This document shows, piece by piece, positions 8,426 through 15,845 of a DNA stretch of 64,000 bases. Every line of letters starts with the position of its first letter. The first letter of the stretch is position 1. A program made the position numbers and the translations under genes. The stretch comes from Clostridiales bacterium (lineage in GTDB: Bacteria; Bacillota; Clostridia; Christensenellales; Aristaeellaceae): contig CP069419.1 in NCBI GenBank assembly GCA_017569285.1, positions 186,001 to 250,000 on the forward strand, given 5' to 3'. Below the pieces are notes generated by a model, which was not told the origin of the DNA, did not search any database, and saw nothing but the letters and a program-made list of their open reading frames with translations.

Positions 8426-9157
8426 ATGAAGGTTATTATTGCGAAGAACTATGAAGACGGCGCACGGAAAGCCGCAGACATTATTGAAAAAATCGTCCGT
8501 GAAAACCCCACCTGCACACTCGGCCTGGCCACCGGTTCCAGCCCTGTGGGAATGTATCGTGAGCTTGCACGCCGCTGCAAGGAGGAAGGGCTTGATTTCA
8601 GCAGGATTCACAGCGTCAACCTGGATGAATATGTCGGCCTGGACGGAACGCATGACCAGAGTTACCGTTATTTTATGAACGACAATCTGTTTGACCACAT
8701 CAACATTGACAAACAGAATACATATGTCGCAAAGGGAACCGGCGATGTGGCCGCCAATCTTGCCGAATTCAATGCTGTCCTGGACCGGACCGATATCGCA
8801 ATCCAGGTCCTGGGTGTCGGACCGGACGGACATCTCGGTTTCAATGAGCCCGGCGATACCCTGTATGACGGCGCCCATGAAGAAACGCTGGATGATTCCA
8901 CCATTGAAGCCAACAAACGGTTCTTTGCCAGCAAGGAAGAGGTTCCCACCCACGCGGTCACCATGGGCATGGGAAATATCATGCGCGCTTCCCGGCTGCT
9001 GATGATTATTTCCGGCAACAAGCAGGAAGCTGCCACCAAGCTGCTGATTGAAAACAAGATCGATCCGCACTGCCCCTGCACCTTCATGCGGCTGCACCGG
9101 GACGCCACGGTAATCATTGAGCAGGCACTGGCAGACCAGATCGGCTACAAGGGATAA
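8426..9157 (+). CDS. nagB: Glucosamine-6-phosphate deaminase
   Basis: NagB converts glucosamine-6-phosphate to fructose-6-phosphate and ammonia, feeding amino sugars into glycolysis. The 243-residue protein contains the substrate-phosphate loop LATGSSP near residue 38, NLDEYVGL, and the signature LGVGPDGHLGFNEPG holding the catalytic aspartate and histidine. It lacks the allosteric extension of the longer enterobacterial form. ATG 8426 is taken because AAGGCGG lies upstream and MKVII is the family start; the open frame extends back to 8387 into the preceding gene. A strong bidirectional terminator follows. With glmM it links synthesis and breakdown of amino sugars in one transcript. Confidence 0.96.
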   Translation: MKVIIAKNYEDGARKAADIIEKIVRENPTCTLGLATGSSPVGMYRELARRCKEEGLDFSRIHSVNLDEYVGLDGTHDQSYRYFMNDNLFDHINIDKQNTYVAKGTGDVAANLAEFNAVLDRTDIAIQVLGVGPDGHLGFNEPGDTLYDGAHEETLDDSTIEANKRFFASKEEVPTHAVTMGMGNIMRASRLLMIISGNKQEAATKLLIENKIDPHCPCTFMRLHRDATVIIEQALADQIGYKG

Positions 9158-9174
9158 GAATTCCCTGTTCAGTC

Positions 9175-9211
9175 AAAAAAAGATGCGGATGATGATCATC
9201 CGCATCTTTTT
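9175..9211. terminator. Bidirectional terminator between nagB and trpB2
   Basis: A 12-bp perfect stem, AGATGCGGATGA (9181-9192) with TCATCCGCATCT (9196-9207) around TGA, is flanked by an A-run (9175-9180) and a T-run (9208-9211). It can stop both convergent transcripts. Confidence 0.92.
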
Positions 9212-9221
9212 CCGTATATGA

Positions 9222-10595
9222 TCAGATTCGGGGCAGCCCTTCAAAGCCTTTCTCCAGTTCCTCATCGGTCGGAATATAATCCGTCATCTCTCCGTTGTGG
9301 AATTTCTCATACGCCACCAGGTCGAAATATCCGGTTCCTGTCAGGCCGAACAGTATCGTCTTTTCCTCTCCGGTTTCCCTGCAGCGGACCGCTTCGTCAA
9401 TTGCAACCCGGATTGCATGACTACTCTCAGGAGCGGGAAGGATTCCCTCGACGCGGGCAAATTCTTCAGCCGCCCTGAAAACACTGGTCTGTTCGACACT
9501 GCGGGCTTCCATCATCCCGTCATCATACAGCTGGGACAGGATGGAACTCATCCCATGGTAGCGAAGGCCGCCCGCGTGGTTCGGAGCAGGAATAAAGCTG
9601 CTGCCGAGGGTATACATCTTTGCCAGCGGGCATACCATACCGGTATCACAGTAGTCGTATGCATATTTCCCTCGTGTCAGGCTGGGGCAGGAGGCAGGTT
9701 CCACCGCAATGAACCGGTAATCTTTCTCTCCCCGGAGTTTCTCGCCCATAAACGGAGCAATCAGACCGCCCAGGTTGCTGCCGCCGCCGGCACATCCGAT
9801 GATGATGTCCGGCTGGATCCCGTACTTGTCCATCGCTATTTTTGTCTCGACTCCGATCACAGACTGGTGGAGAAGCACCTGGTTCAGCACACTTCCAAGC
9901 ACATAACGGTATCCCGGATTGGAAACCGCAACTTCAACTGCTTCGGAAATTGCACAGCCAAGAGATCCCGTGGTTCCCGGGAACTGTTCGAGGATTTTCC
10001 GGCCGACATTCGTTGTGTCGGAAGGGGATGGAACCACGGAAGCACCGTAGGTCCGCATCACTTCACGGCGGAAAGGTTTCTGCTCATAGGAAACTTTTAC
10101 CATGAAAACCTTGCAGTCCAGGCCGAAATATGAGCATGCCATGGACAGCGCAGTGCCCCACTGCCCGGCACCGGTTTCAGTTGTCACACCCTTCAGGCCC
10201 TGCTTCTTCGCATAATATGCCTGGGCAATCGCGGAATTCAGTTTATGGCTTCCGGATGTATTGTTTCCCTCGAATTTGTAATAGATTTTAGCCGGCGTCT
10301 GCAGCTTCTTTTCCAGGCAGTATGCGCGTACCAGGGGAGCGGGACGATACATCTTGTAGAAGTCAAGGATTTCAGCCGGAATCGGATATTCCCTGGTTTC
10401 ATTATCCAGTTCCTGCTTCACCAGTTCATCGCAGAAAACCGCGCTCAGTTCTTCCGCTGTCATCGGCTGATGCGTACCGGGATTCAGAAGGGGAGCCGGC
10501 TTGTTTTTCATATCCGCACGGACATTGTACCAATATGTCGGCATCTCCTTTTCTTCAAGGTAGATTTTGTAGGGAATCGTTTTTTCGTTTGCCAT
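9222..10595 (-). CDS. trpB: Tryptophan synthase beta chain, TrpB2 type
   Basis: This PLP enzyme condenses indole with serine to make tryptophan. Its 457 residues and the N-terminal block (PTYWYNVRADM, PAPLLNPGTHQP) identify the TrpB2 subgroup, which is longer than classical TrpB and often found without trpA. The PLP lysine is K118 in GSHKLNSA. ETGAGQWGTALS and the glycine-rich phosphate loop GCAGGGSNLGG follow. ATG 10595 is used because AAAGGAG lies eight bases upstream, inside a possible but less likely start at 10613. No trpA or other trp gene is nearby. A tryptophan T-box leader precedes it, so expression should rise when tRNA-Trp is uncharged. Confidence 0.93.
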   Translation of the reverse strand: MANEKTIPYKIYLEEKEMPTYWYNVRADMKNKPAPLLNPGTHQPMTAEELSAVFCDELVKQELDNETREYPIPAEILDFYKMYRPAPLVRAYCLEKKLQTPAKIYYKFEGNNTSGSHKLNSAIAQAYYAKKQGLKGVTTETGAGQWGTALSMACSYFGLDCKVFMVKVSYEQKPFRREVMRTYGASVVPSPSDTTNVGRKILEQFPGTTGSLGCAISEAVEVAVSNPGYRYVLGSVLNQVLLHQSVIGVETKIAMDKYGIQPDIIIGCAGGGSNLGGLIAPFMGEKLRGEKDYRFIAVEPASCPSLTRGKYAYDYCDTGMVCPLAKMYTLGSSFIPAPNHAGGLRYHGMSSILSQLYDDGMMEARSVEQTSVFRAAEEFARVEGILPAPESSHAIRVAIDEAVRCRETGEEKTILFGLTGTGYFDLVAYEKFHNGEMTDYIPTDEELEKGFEGLPRI

Positions 10596-10640
10596 GGTTT
10601 TTTCTCCTTTCATTTTTTGTTCTGGCTGTGGGCTTTGCGG

Positions 10641-10676
10641 AACAAAAAACCTGTCCCGCTGACTTGCTGGGACAGG
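10641..10676 (-). terminator. T-box intrinsic terminator ahead of trpB
   Basis: On the minus strand CCTGTCCC and GGGACAGG (10669-10676 and 10650-10657) form a stem followed by TTTTTT. It lies directly downstream of the conserved T-box sequence, so it is the terminator arm of the T-box switch and not a gene-end terminator. Confidence 0.9.
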
Positions 10677-10914
10677 AATGAAAGATCATTTCTGCGGTGC
10701 CACCCGGCTTGGCGCATCATGCGCCCGCTCACTGCCGTACAATCATACAGCATCCTTTGATCACGGAGGGAGCTCCGTCTCATCTACTTGGACTGTGCCC
10801 GTTCGACTCGCCCTCGAAAGCCCATTCACCCGGTTGTGTATGCCGCTTTTCACCAGCTGCGGCTCTCTGAAAATACACGGACCGAATTACTCTTCTTTCT
10901 CATCGGTTTCCTGC
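10641..10914 (-). promoter_or_regulatory. Tryptophan-specific T-box riboswitch leader of trpB
   Basis: The minus-strand leader contains the hallmark T-box sequence GGGTGGCACCGCA (10693-10705), which pairs with the NCCA end of uncharged tRNA in the antiterminator. A terminator hairpin follows at once. Upstream, an AGAGAGCC stem I motif (within 10864-10874) is visible. A specifier-loop context GTGAATGGGCTTTCGAG places TGG at 10822-10824, the tryptophan codon. The element starts just after a consensus promoter and ends about 45 bases before the trpB ATG. The class is certain from sequence. The Trp specificity follows from the specifier codon and from the downstream gene. Confidence 0.93.
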
Positions 10915-10943
10915 AATATACCAGAATCATATCGTTTCGTCAA
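10915..10943 (-). promoter_or_regulatory. Promoter of the T-box/trpB transcript
   Basis: On the minus strand TTGACG (10938-10943) and TATATT (10915-10920) are separated by 17 bases. The -35 box lies only 34 bases past the glutamine synthetase stop, and I see no separate terminator for that gene. Read-through from glnN would therefore also meet the T-box. Confidence 0.85.
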
Positions 10944-10977
10944 TATCCATCCAGGAACAAAAACTAACGAAATTCAT

Positions 10978-13065
10978 TTACCAGACACTGAAAAGCAGTT
11001 CATCATAAGTCGGGAACGGCCAGTATGTTTTATCCGTTATCTGTTCAAGAGCATCCGCATGGGTCCGGACTTCCTTCATGGCCGGAAGCACCCGGTCATG
11101 CATATACCGGGCAAATACACCCGGATCTTCGGTTCCGGGTTTCCCGCTGAGCACGCTGCTGAGACCTGCCGCAGCCGCATCCAGGCATTCAGTTTCCGCA
11201 CAAAGAACAGAAAGCTGTTTCTCCCCGCTCCGAAGCGCGCAGCCGGCAGAATTGACTGCCTGGACAGACTTTGCAACATCTCCGGCAAAGCGGACCACGG
11301 ACGGCATGATCTGGCGGCGAACCATCATCAGCATGGTTTCCGCTTCGATGTTGATAATTTTCGCATATGAATCCAGCCCGATATCCCGGCGGGACCGCAG
11401 TTCCGCCTCGGACAGGACTTTGTGGATCCCGAATACAGAAATATTCTTTTCCGCTGTGTAGCAGGGAAGTGCGTCCACAGTGGAGTCCAGGAACGTCAGT
11501 CCCCGTTCCGCCGCTTCCTTCCGCCACTCATCTGAATAGTTGTTCCCGTTGAAAATAATCCGCTTGTGCTGTTTGATATTCCGGACGATCAGATCATGCA
11601 GGGCGGTGCGGAAATCGTCCGCTGCTTCCAGTTCATCCGCAAACTGCCGCAGGCTTTCCGCAACGATCGTGTTCAGCACCACGTTCGCGTCGGAAATGGA
11701 TGCTGAAGAGCCAAGCGAACGGAATTCAAACTTGTTTCCGGTAAAAGCAAAGGGAGATGTGCGGTTCCGGTCTGTGGTGTCCTTCGGGAATTTCGGCAGC
11801 ATGTGCACGCCGATTGTCATTTCCGATTTCTCCCGGCCGCTGTAATCCGATCCCGCTTCCAGCGCTTCCAGAATCTCAGTAAGCTCATCACCGAGGAATA
11901 TGGAAATGACGGAAGGAGGTGCTTCAAAACCGCCCAGGCGTTCATCATTTCCGGCAGAAGCAACAGATGCCCGCAGAAGATCCTGATACTCATCCACCGC
12001 TTTAATGACCGATGTCAGGAACAGCAGGAACTGTGCGCTTTCATGGGGGCTGTCCCCGGGATTGAGCAGATTATAGCCCGTGTTGGTGAACATGGACCAG
12101 TTGTTATGTTTGCCGCTTCCGTTCACACCGGCAAACGGCTTCTCATCCAGCAGACAGACCAGGTCATGGCGCCGGGCCACTTTTTTCATCATTTCCATGG
12201 TCAGCTGATTGTGGTCACAGGCAACATTCGCAATCGAATAGATCGGAGCCATTTCATGCTGGGCCGGGGCAGTTTCGTTATGCTCCGTCTTGGCAAGAAC
12301 CCCCAGCTTCCACAGCTCTTCATTCAGCTCTGCCATGAAGGCCTGGACACGCGTCTGAATCGTACCGAAAAAATGATCGCCCAGTTCCTGTCCTTTGGGG
12401 GCTTTTGCGCCGAACAGCGTACGTCCGGCAAAAATCAGGTCGCTCCGCTGATCAAACAGGTTTTTGTCCACCAGGAAATACTCCTGTTCCGGCCCGACGG
12501 TGGGAGTCACCCGAGTCGCATCCATCCGTCCGAACAGATGCAGGATCCGCACAGCCTGGCGGTTGAGTGCCTCCATGGAACGAAGCAGCGGCGTTTTTTT
12601 GTCGAGTGCTTCTCCGCTGTAGGAGCAATAAGCTGTCGGAATGCAAAGAACACGATCCTTGATAAACGCATAGGAAGTGGGATCCCATGTTGTATATCCG
12701 CGTGCTTCAAAAGTGGAGCGCAGTCCGCCGCTGGGCAGGGAAGAAGCATCGGCCTCGCCGCGCACCAGTTCCTTGCCGGAAAACACCTGGACTACTTTCC
12801 CGCCGGAAACAGGGGAAATAAACGCATCATGCTTCTCCGCCGTCACGGAATTCAGCGGCTGGAACCAATGCGTATAATGAGTGGCGCCATGCTCCAGGGC
12901 CCAGTCCTTCATTGCGTTGGCAACCACGCTGGCCACCTGTGGATCCAGCTGCCGCCCTTCATCGATGGTTTTATGCAGCGCCCGGTAGGTTTCCTGCGGC
13001 AGCCGCTGGCGCATGACAGAATCATTGAATACATTGATTCCAAACAGTTCGTCCATCATAGCCAC
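10978..13065 (-). CDS. glnN: Type III glutamine synthetase
   Basis: This 695-residue enzyme makes glutamine from glutamate, ammonia and ATP. Its size and motifs are those of GSIII: FEARGYTTWDPTSYAF, the glutamate/ATP region VGPEQEYFLVD, KTEHNETAPAQHEMAPIY, and the nucleotide loop EKPFAGVNGSGKHNNWS. RNRTSPFAFTGNKFEFR supplies ATP and substrate contacts. Type I and II enzymes are much shorter or differ in these blocks. I use GTG 13065 because AAGGGGG lies nine bases upstream; ATG codons at 13059 and 13056 are poorly spaced alternatives. A perfect -35/-10 promoter drives it, divergent from yerC. No P-II or ammonium transporter gene is nearby. Confidence 0.95.
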   Translation of the reverse strand: MAMMDELFGINVFNDSVMRQRLPQETYRALHKTIDEGRQLDPQVASVVANAMKDWALEHGATHYTHWFQPLNSVTAEKHDAFISPVSGGKVVQVFSGKELVRGEADASSLPSGGLRSTFEARGYTTWDPTSYAFIKDRVLCIPTAYCSYSGEALDKKTPLLRSMEALNRQAVRILHLFGRMDATRVTPTVGPEQEYFLVDKNLFDQRSDLIFAGRTLFGAKAPKGQELGDHFFGTIQTRVQAFMAELNEELWKLGVLAKTEHNETAPAQHEMAPIYSIANVACDHNQLTMEMMKKVARRHDLVCLLDEKPFAGVNGSGKHNNWSMFTNTGYNLLNPGDSPHESAQFLLFLTSVIKAVDEYQDLLRASVASAGNDERLGGFEAPPSVISIFLGDELTEILEALEAGSDYSGREKSEMTIGVHMLPKFPKDTTDRNRTSPFAFTGNKFEFRSLGSSASISDANVVLNTIVAESLRQFADELEAADDFRTALHDLIVRNIKQHKRIIFNGNNYSDEWRKEAAERGLTFLDSTVDALPCYTAEKNISVFGIHKVLSEAELRSRRDIGLDSYAKIINIEAETMLMMVRRQIMPSVVRFAGDVAKSVQAVNSAGCALRSGEKQLSVLCAETECLDAAAAGLSSVLSGKPGTEDPGVFARYMHDRVLPAMKEVRTHADALEQITDKTYWPFPTYDELLFSVW

Positions 13066-13098
13066 AGGTACATTCCCCCTTGCCGGTTAATGTATCCA

Positions 13099-13127
13099 AT
13101 ATTAGAAGAAACCCATTTGATTGTCAA
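13099..13127 (-). promoter_or_regulatory. Consensus promoter of glnN
   Basis: On the minus strand a perfect TTGACA (13122-13127) and TAATAT (13099-13104) are spaced by 17 bases. It is back-to-back with the yerC promoter, with only nine bases between the two -35 boxes. Confidence 0.92.
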
Positions 13128-13137
13128 GGATGATCAT
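13128..13137. promoter_or_regulatory. Possible shared operator between divergent glnN and yerC promoters
   Basis: An 8-base perfect palindrome ATGATCAT (13130-13137) sits exactly between the two divergent -35 elements. Partial flanking symmetry (TCAA on one side, TTGA on the other) is off register by two bases. A regulator bound here could affect both promoters. The regulator is unknown; YerC or a nitrogen regulator are only guesses. Confidence 0.35.
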
Positions 13138-13165
13138 TGTTTTGAACAGAAAAATGTGGTAGAAT
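13137..13165 (+). promoter_or_regulatory. Promoter of the yerC-pcrA-ligA long operon
   Basis: TTGTTT (13137-13142) and TAGAAT (13160-13165) are spaced by 17 bases, with a TGG extended -10 directly before TAGAAT. It is the only clear promoter found at the head of a seventeen-gene co-directional run. Confidence 0.75.
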
Positions 13166-13212
13166 ATTTTCGTTCGTTAAAGTGTGAAACAGACAGGATG
13201 TGACCGGATCTT

Positions 13213-13509
13213 ATGTTCGAACCGAAAGTAAAAAACAGGCAGACCGATATGCTGATGAACGCGGTTATCCAGCTTCATGACGTGGAAGACGCATACCGTT
13301 TTTTCGAGGATCTCTGCACGATCCCCGAAATCCGGAGTATCAGCCAGCGGCTGGAGGTTGCCGATCTGCTTCGTAAAAAGGAAACATACCAGCGGATTGC
13401 CGAGGAAACCGGAGCATCCAGCGCTACAATTTCCCGGGTCAACCGGGCATTGAATTACGGGGCCGACGGATATAACCGTGTTCTCGATGAGATGGAGAAA
13501 AGCAAGTAA
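13213..13509 (+). CDS. yerC: YerC/YecD-type TrpR-superfamily DNA-binding protein
   Basis: This 98-residue helical protein belongs to the TrpR-like YerC/YecD family. The helix-turn-helix lies at about residues 60-80 (ETYQRIAEETGASSATISRVNRAL). The preceding helices (LCTIPEIRSISQRLEVADLL) match the family core. Its ligand and targets are not established for this subfamily, and there is no reason to expect it to bind tryptophan. The upstream ribosome site is weak, with only GGAT near the ATG, so translation may be modest. It overlaps pcrA by one base (TAATG). The order yerC-pcrA-ligA follows the Bacillus arrangement, but pcrB is missing between yerC and pcrA. Confidence 0.9.
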   Translation: MFEPKVKNRQTDMLMNAVIQLHDVEDAYRFFEDLCTIPEIRSISQRLEVADLLRKKETYQRIAEETGASSATISRVNRALNYGADGYNRVLDEMEKSK

Positions 13510-15845
13510 TGGATATCTCTGTACTTAACCGCGAACAACGGAAAGCCGCCGAAACACTTGAAGGTCCGCTGCTGATCCTGGCCGGTGCCGGAAGCGGAAA
13601 AACACGCGCACTGACCTACCGCCTGGCCAACCTGATTGATCACGGAATCCCTGCATGGTCCATTCTCGCACTGACATTCACCAACAAAGCCGCCCGGGAG
13701 ATGAAGAACCGGGTTGAAGCGCTGATCGGAACCCAGGGGGCAGACGAAGCCTGGATCGGCACTTTTCATTCCGTCTGCGCACGAATTCTCCGGCGGGATA
13801 TCGAAAAGCTCGGATATTCCCGCTCTTTTGTAATCTATGATGAGGATGACCAGCTTCGTGTGCTGAAAGAGATCTATAAACAGCTGAACGTGGATGACAG
13901 CTTCATCCCGCTGCGTGAAACCGCCTACAAAATCAGCGATGCCAAAAACAGGCTCCTCACGCCGGATGAGTGGTTCGCCCAGTCCGGCCGTGATTTCCGG
14001 AGCAACAGAATCCACGATATCATGATTACCTATGAGTCCCGGATGAAGGGACTGAACGCCCTGGATTTTGACGACCTGCTGATGAAGACCCTGGAGCTTC
14101 TCGCCAGCCATCCCCCTGTCCTTGATACATACCGGAAAAGGTTCCGGTATGTCATGGTGGATGAATACCAGGATACCAACCACGTCCAGTACGAGCTGGT
14201 CCGTATCCTGACAGCGGAAAGCCGGAACCTCTGTGTTGTCGGTGATGATGACCAGAGTATTTATGGGTGGCGCGGCGCCGATATCCGGAATATCCTTGAT
14301 TTTGAAAAGGATTATCCGGATGCCGTGGTGATCAAGCTGGAACAGAATTACCGGTCTACAGCCACCATTCTTGATGCCGCCAACCAGGTCATTGCCCACA
14401 ATGCAGACCGTAAGGACAAAAAGCTCTGGACGGAGAAGGACAGCGGAAACCGGATTACTGTTTACCGCGCTTCCGACGAACATGATGAAGCCGCCTGGAT
14501 TGCCGCCCGCATCCTTGAGCTGAAAAAATCCGGAATGGGATACGGCCATGACGCGGTCCTATACCGTGCAAATTCCCAGAGCCGCGTCATTGAAGAAATG
14601 ATGATCCGTTCCGGGATCCCTTATAAGGTATTCGGCGGACAGAAATTCTACGAACGAAAGGAAATCCGCGATATCCTGGCTTATCTTCGCGTGATTGTAA
14701 ATCCTTCGGATGATATTTCCCTCGGACGGATCATCAATGTTCCGAAGCGGTCCATCGGAGATGCAACCGTCCAGGTGCTGACCGATTATGCCTCCGCCTC
14801 CGGCATCCCCCTGTTCAGCGCCCTGAACGACCTTCCGGAATCGCTGGGTTCCAGAGCGCGGAATGCCGTATCCGACTTTGCCACGCTGATGACTATGCTC
14901 TGCGCAATGAAGGATTCCATGCCGCTGGAGGAGTTCGTGGACTATGTAATCAGTCAGACCGGACTGGAAAAGCAGTATATCAACGAAAATACCGAAGACG
15001 CCGTCGCCCGGCTGGAGAACATCGGTGAATTCCGCGGCACACTGCATGAATTTGCGGTTTCCGCAGAAAGTGCAACCCTGGAAGCATACCTGGAAAACGT
15101 ATCCCTTATGACGGACCTGGACCGGGAAACCGACCAGGAGGGGTTTGTCACCATGATGACCCTTCATTCGGCCAAAGGGCTTGAATTTGATCATGTTTTT
15201 ATCCCCGGGATGGAGGAAAATGTTTTTCCCAGCTACCGGAGTGTCAATGAGGAGAACCGGCTGGAAGAAGAACGCCGGCTCATGTACGTCGGTATTACCC
15301 GTGCCAGGAACCGCCTGTTCCTGTGCCACGCGGAATCCCGCATGCTTTACAACCAGTTCAGCCATAATGCACCGAGCCGGTTCCTGGATGAGATTCCGGA
15401 ACGTCTTCTGAAGCGGGAATCCTTTGACGGATTCAACGGTGCAAGGGGTTTTATGAACTATTCCCGGCAGGATCCGGCTGTTTCCCGGAAGAAGCCAGAG
15501 TTTTCAGGATGGAACCGTCCGCCGGAGACCCGGCATGAGCATCCTTCCGCCCCGGCCGCCATTGGCGGCAAACCCCGCCTGACACTGAAAGGGGTCTCCC
15601 TGGACAGTATCCCGGGTGTCAGCCGCGGATTTATGCCCAGCCCCGCCAGGGAGTTTGATTCCTCCCTCCGGAAGCTGTTCCGGGAAGGGGATTCAGTCAT
15701 GCATCCCAAATTCGGAAGCGGAAAGGTCGTTCAGATCAGCGGAAGCGGTTCGGACGCGCGGATTCTGATTGATTTCGGCAATAACGGCACCCGGGAGCTT
15801 TCCCTGGCCGTTGCCCCGATTGTCAAAGTGGAGGAAGAGTCATGA
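13509..15845 (+). CDS. pcrA: UvrD/PcrA superfamily 1 DNA helicase
   Basis: PcrA is a 3'-5' helicase acting in nucleotide excision repair, rolling-circle replication and removal of RecA or RNA polymerase. The 778-residue protein has the Walker A GAGSGKT (residues 26-32), motif Ia TFTNKAAREMKNR, Walker B DEYQDTN, GDDDQSIYGWRGA, QNYRSTATIL and the late motifs VTMMTLHSAKGLEFDHVF and EERRLMYVGITRA. After a flexible linker, the C-terminal GDSVMHPKFGSGKVVQ block is the Tudor-like domain that contacts RNA polymerase. All motifs are intact. The stop overlaps the ligA start by four bases (ATGA). Confidence 0.97.
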   Translation: MDISVLNREQRKAAETLEGPLLILAGAGSGKTRALTYRLANLIDHGIPAWSILALTFTNKAAREMKNRVEALIGTQGADEAWIGTFHSVCARILRRDIEKLGYSRSFVIYDEDDQLRVLKEIYKQLNVDDSFIPLRETAYKISDAKNRLLTPDEWFAQSGRDFRSNRIHDIMITYESRMKGLNALDFDDLLMKTLELLASHPPVLDTYRKRFRYVMVDEYQDTNHVQYELVRILTAESRNLCVVGDDDQSIYGWRGADIRNILDFEKDYPDAVVIKLEQNYRSTATILDAANQVIAHNADRKDKKLWTEKDSGNRITVYRASDEHDEAAWIAARILELKKSGMGYGHDAVLYRANSQSRVIEEMMIRSGIPYKVFGGQKFYERKEIRDILAYLRVIVNPSDDISLGRIINVPKRSIGDATVQVLTDYASASGIPLFSALNDLPESLGSRARNAVSDFATLMTMLCAMKDSMPLEEFVDYVISQTGLEKQYINENTEDAVARLENIGEFRGTLHEFAVSAESATLEAYLENVSLMTDLDRETDQEGFVTMMTLHSAKGLEFDHVFIPGMEENVFPSYRSVNEENRLEEERRLMYVGITRARNRLFLCHAESRMLYNQFSHNAPSRFLDEIPERLLKRESFDGFNGARGFMNYSRQDPAVSRKKPEFSGWNRPPETRHEHPSAPAAIGGKPRLTLKGVSLDSIPGVSRGFMPSPAREFDSSLRKLFREGDSVMHPKFGSGKVVQISGSGSDARILIDFGNNGTRELSLAVAPIVKVEEES

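Noticed and set aside
13213-13509. YerC considered as the tryptophan repressor of the nearby trpB
   Set aside because: trpB already has a complete T-box, and the YerC subgroup is not known to bind tryptophan. The proximity follows the conserved yerC-pcrA-ligA order.
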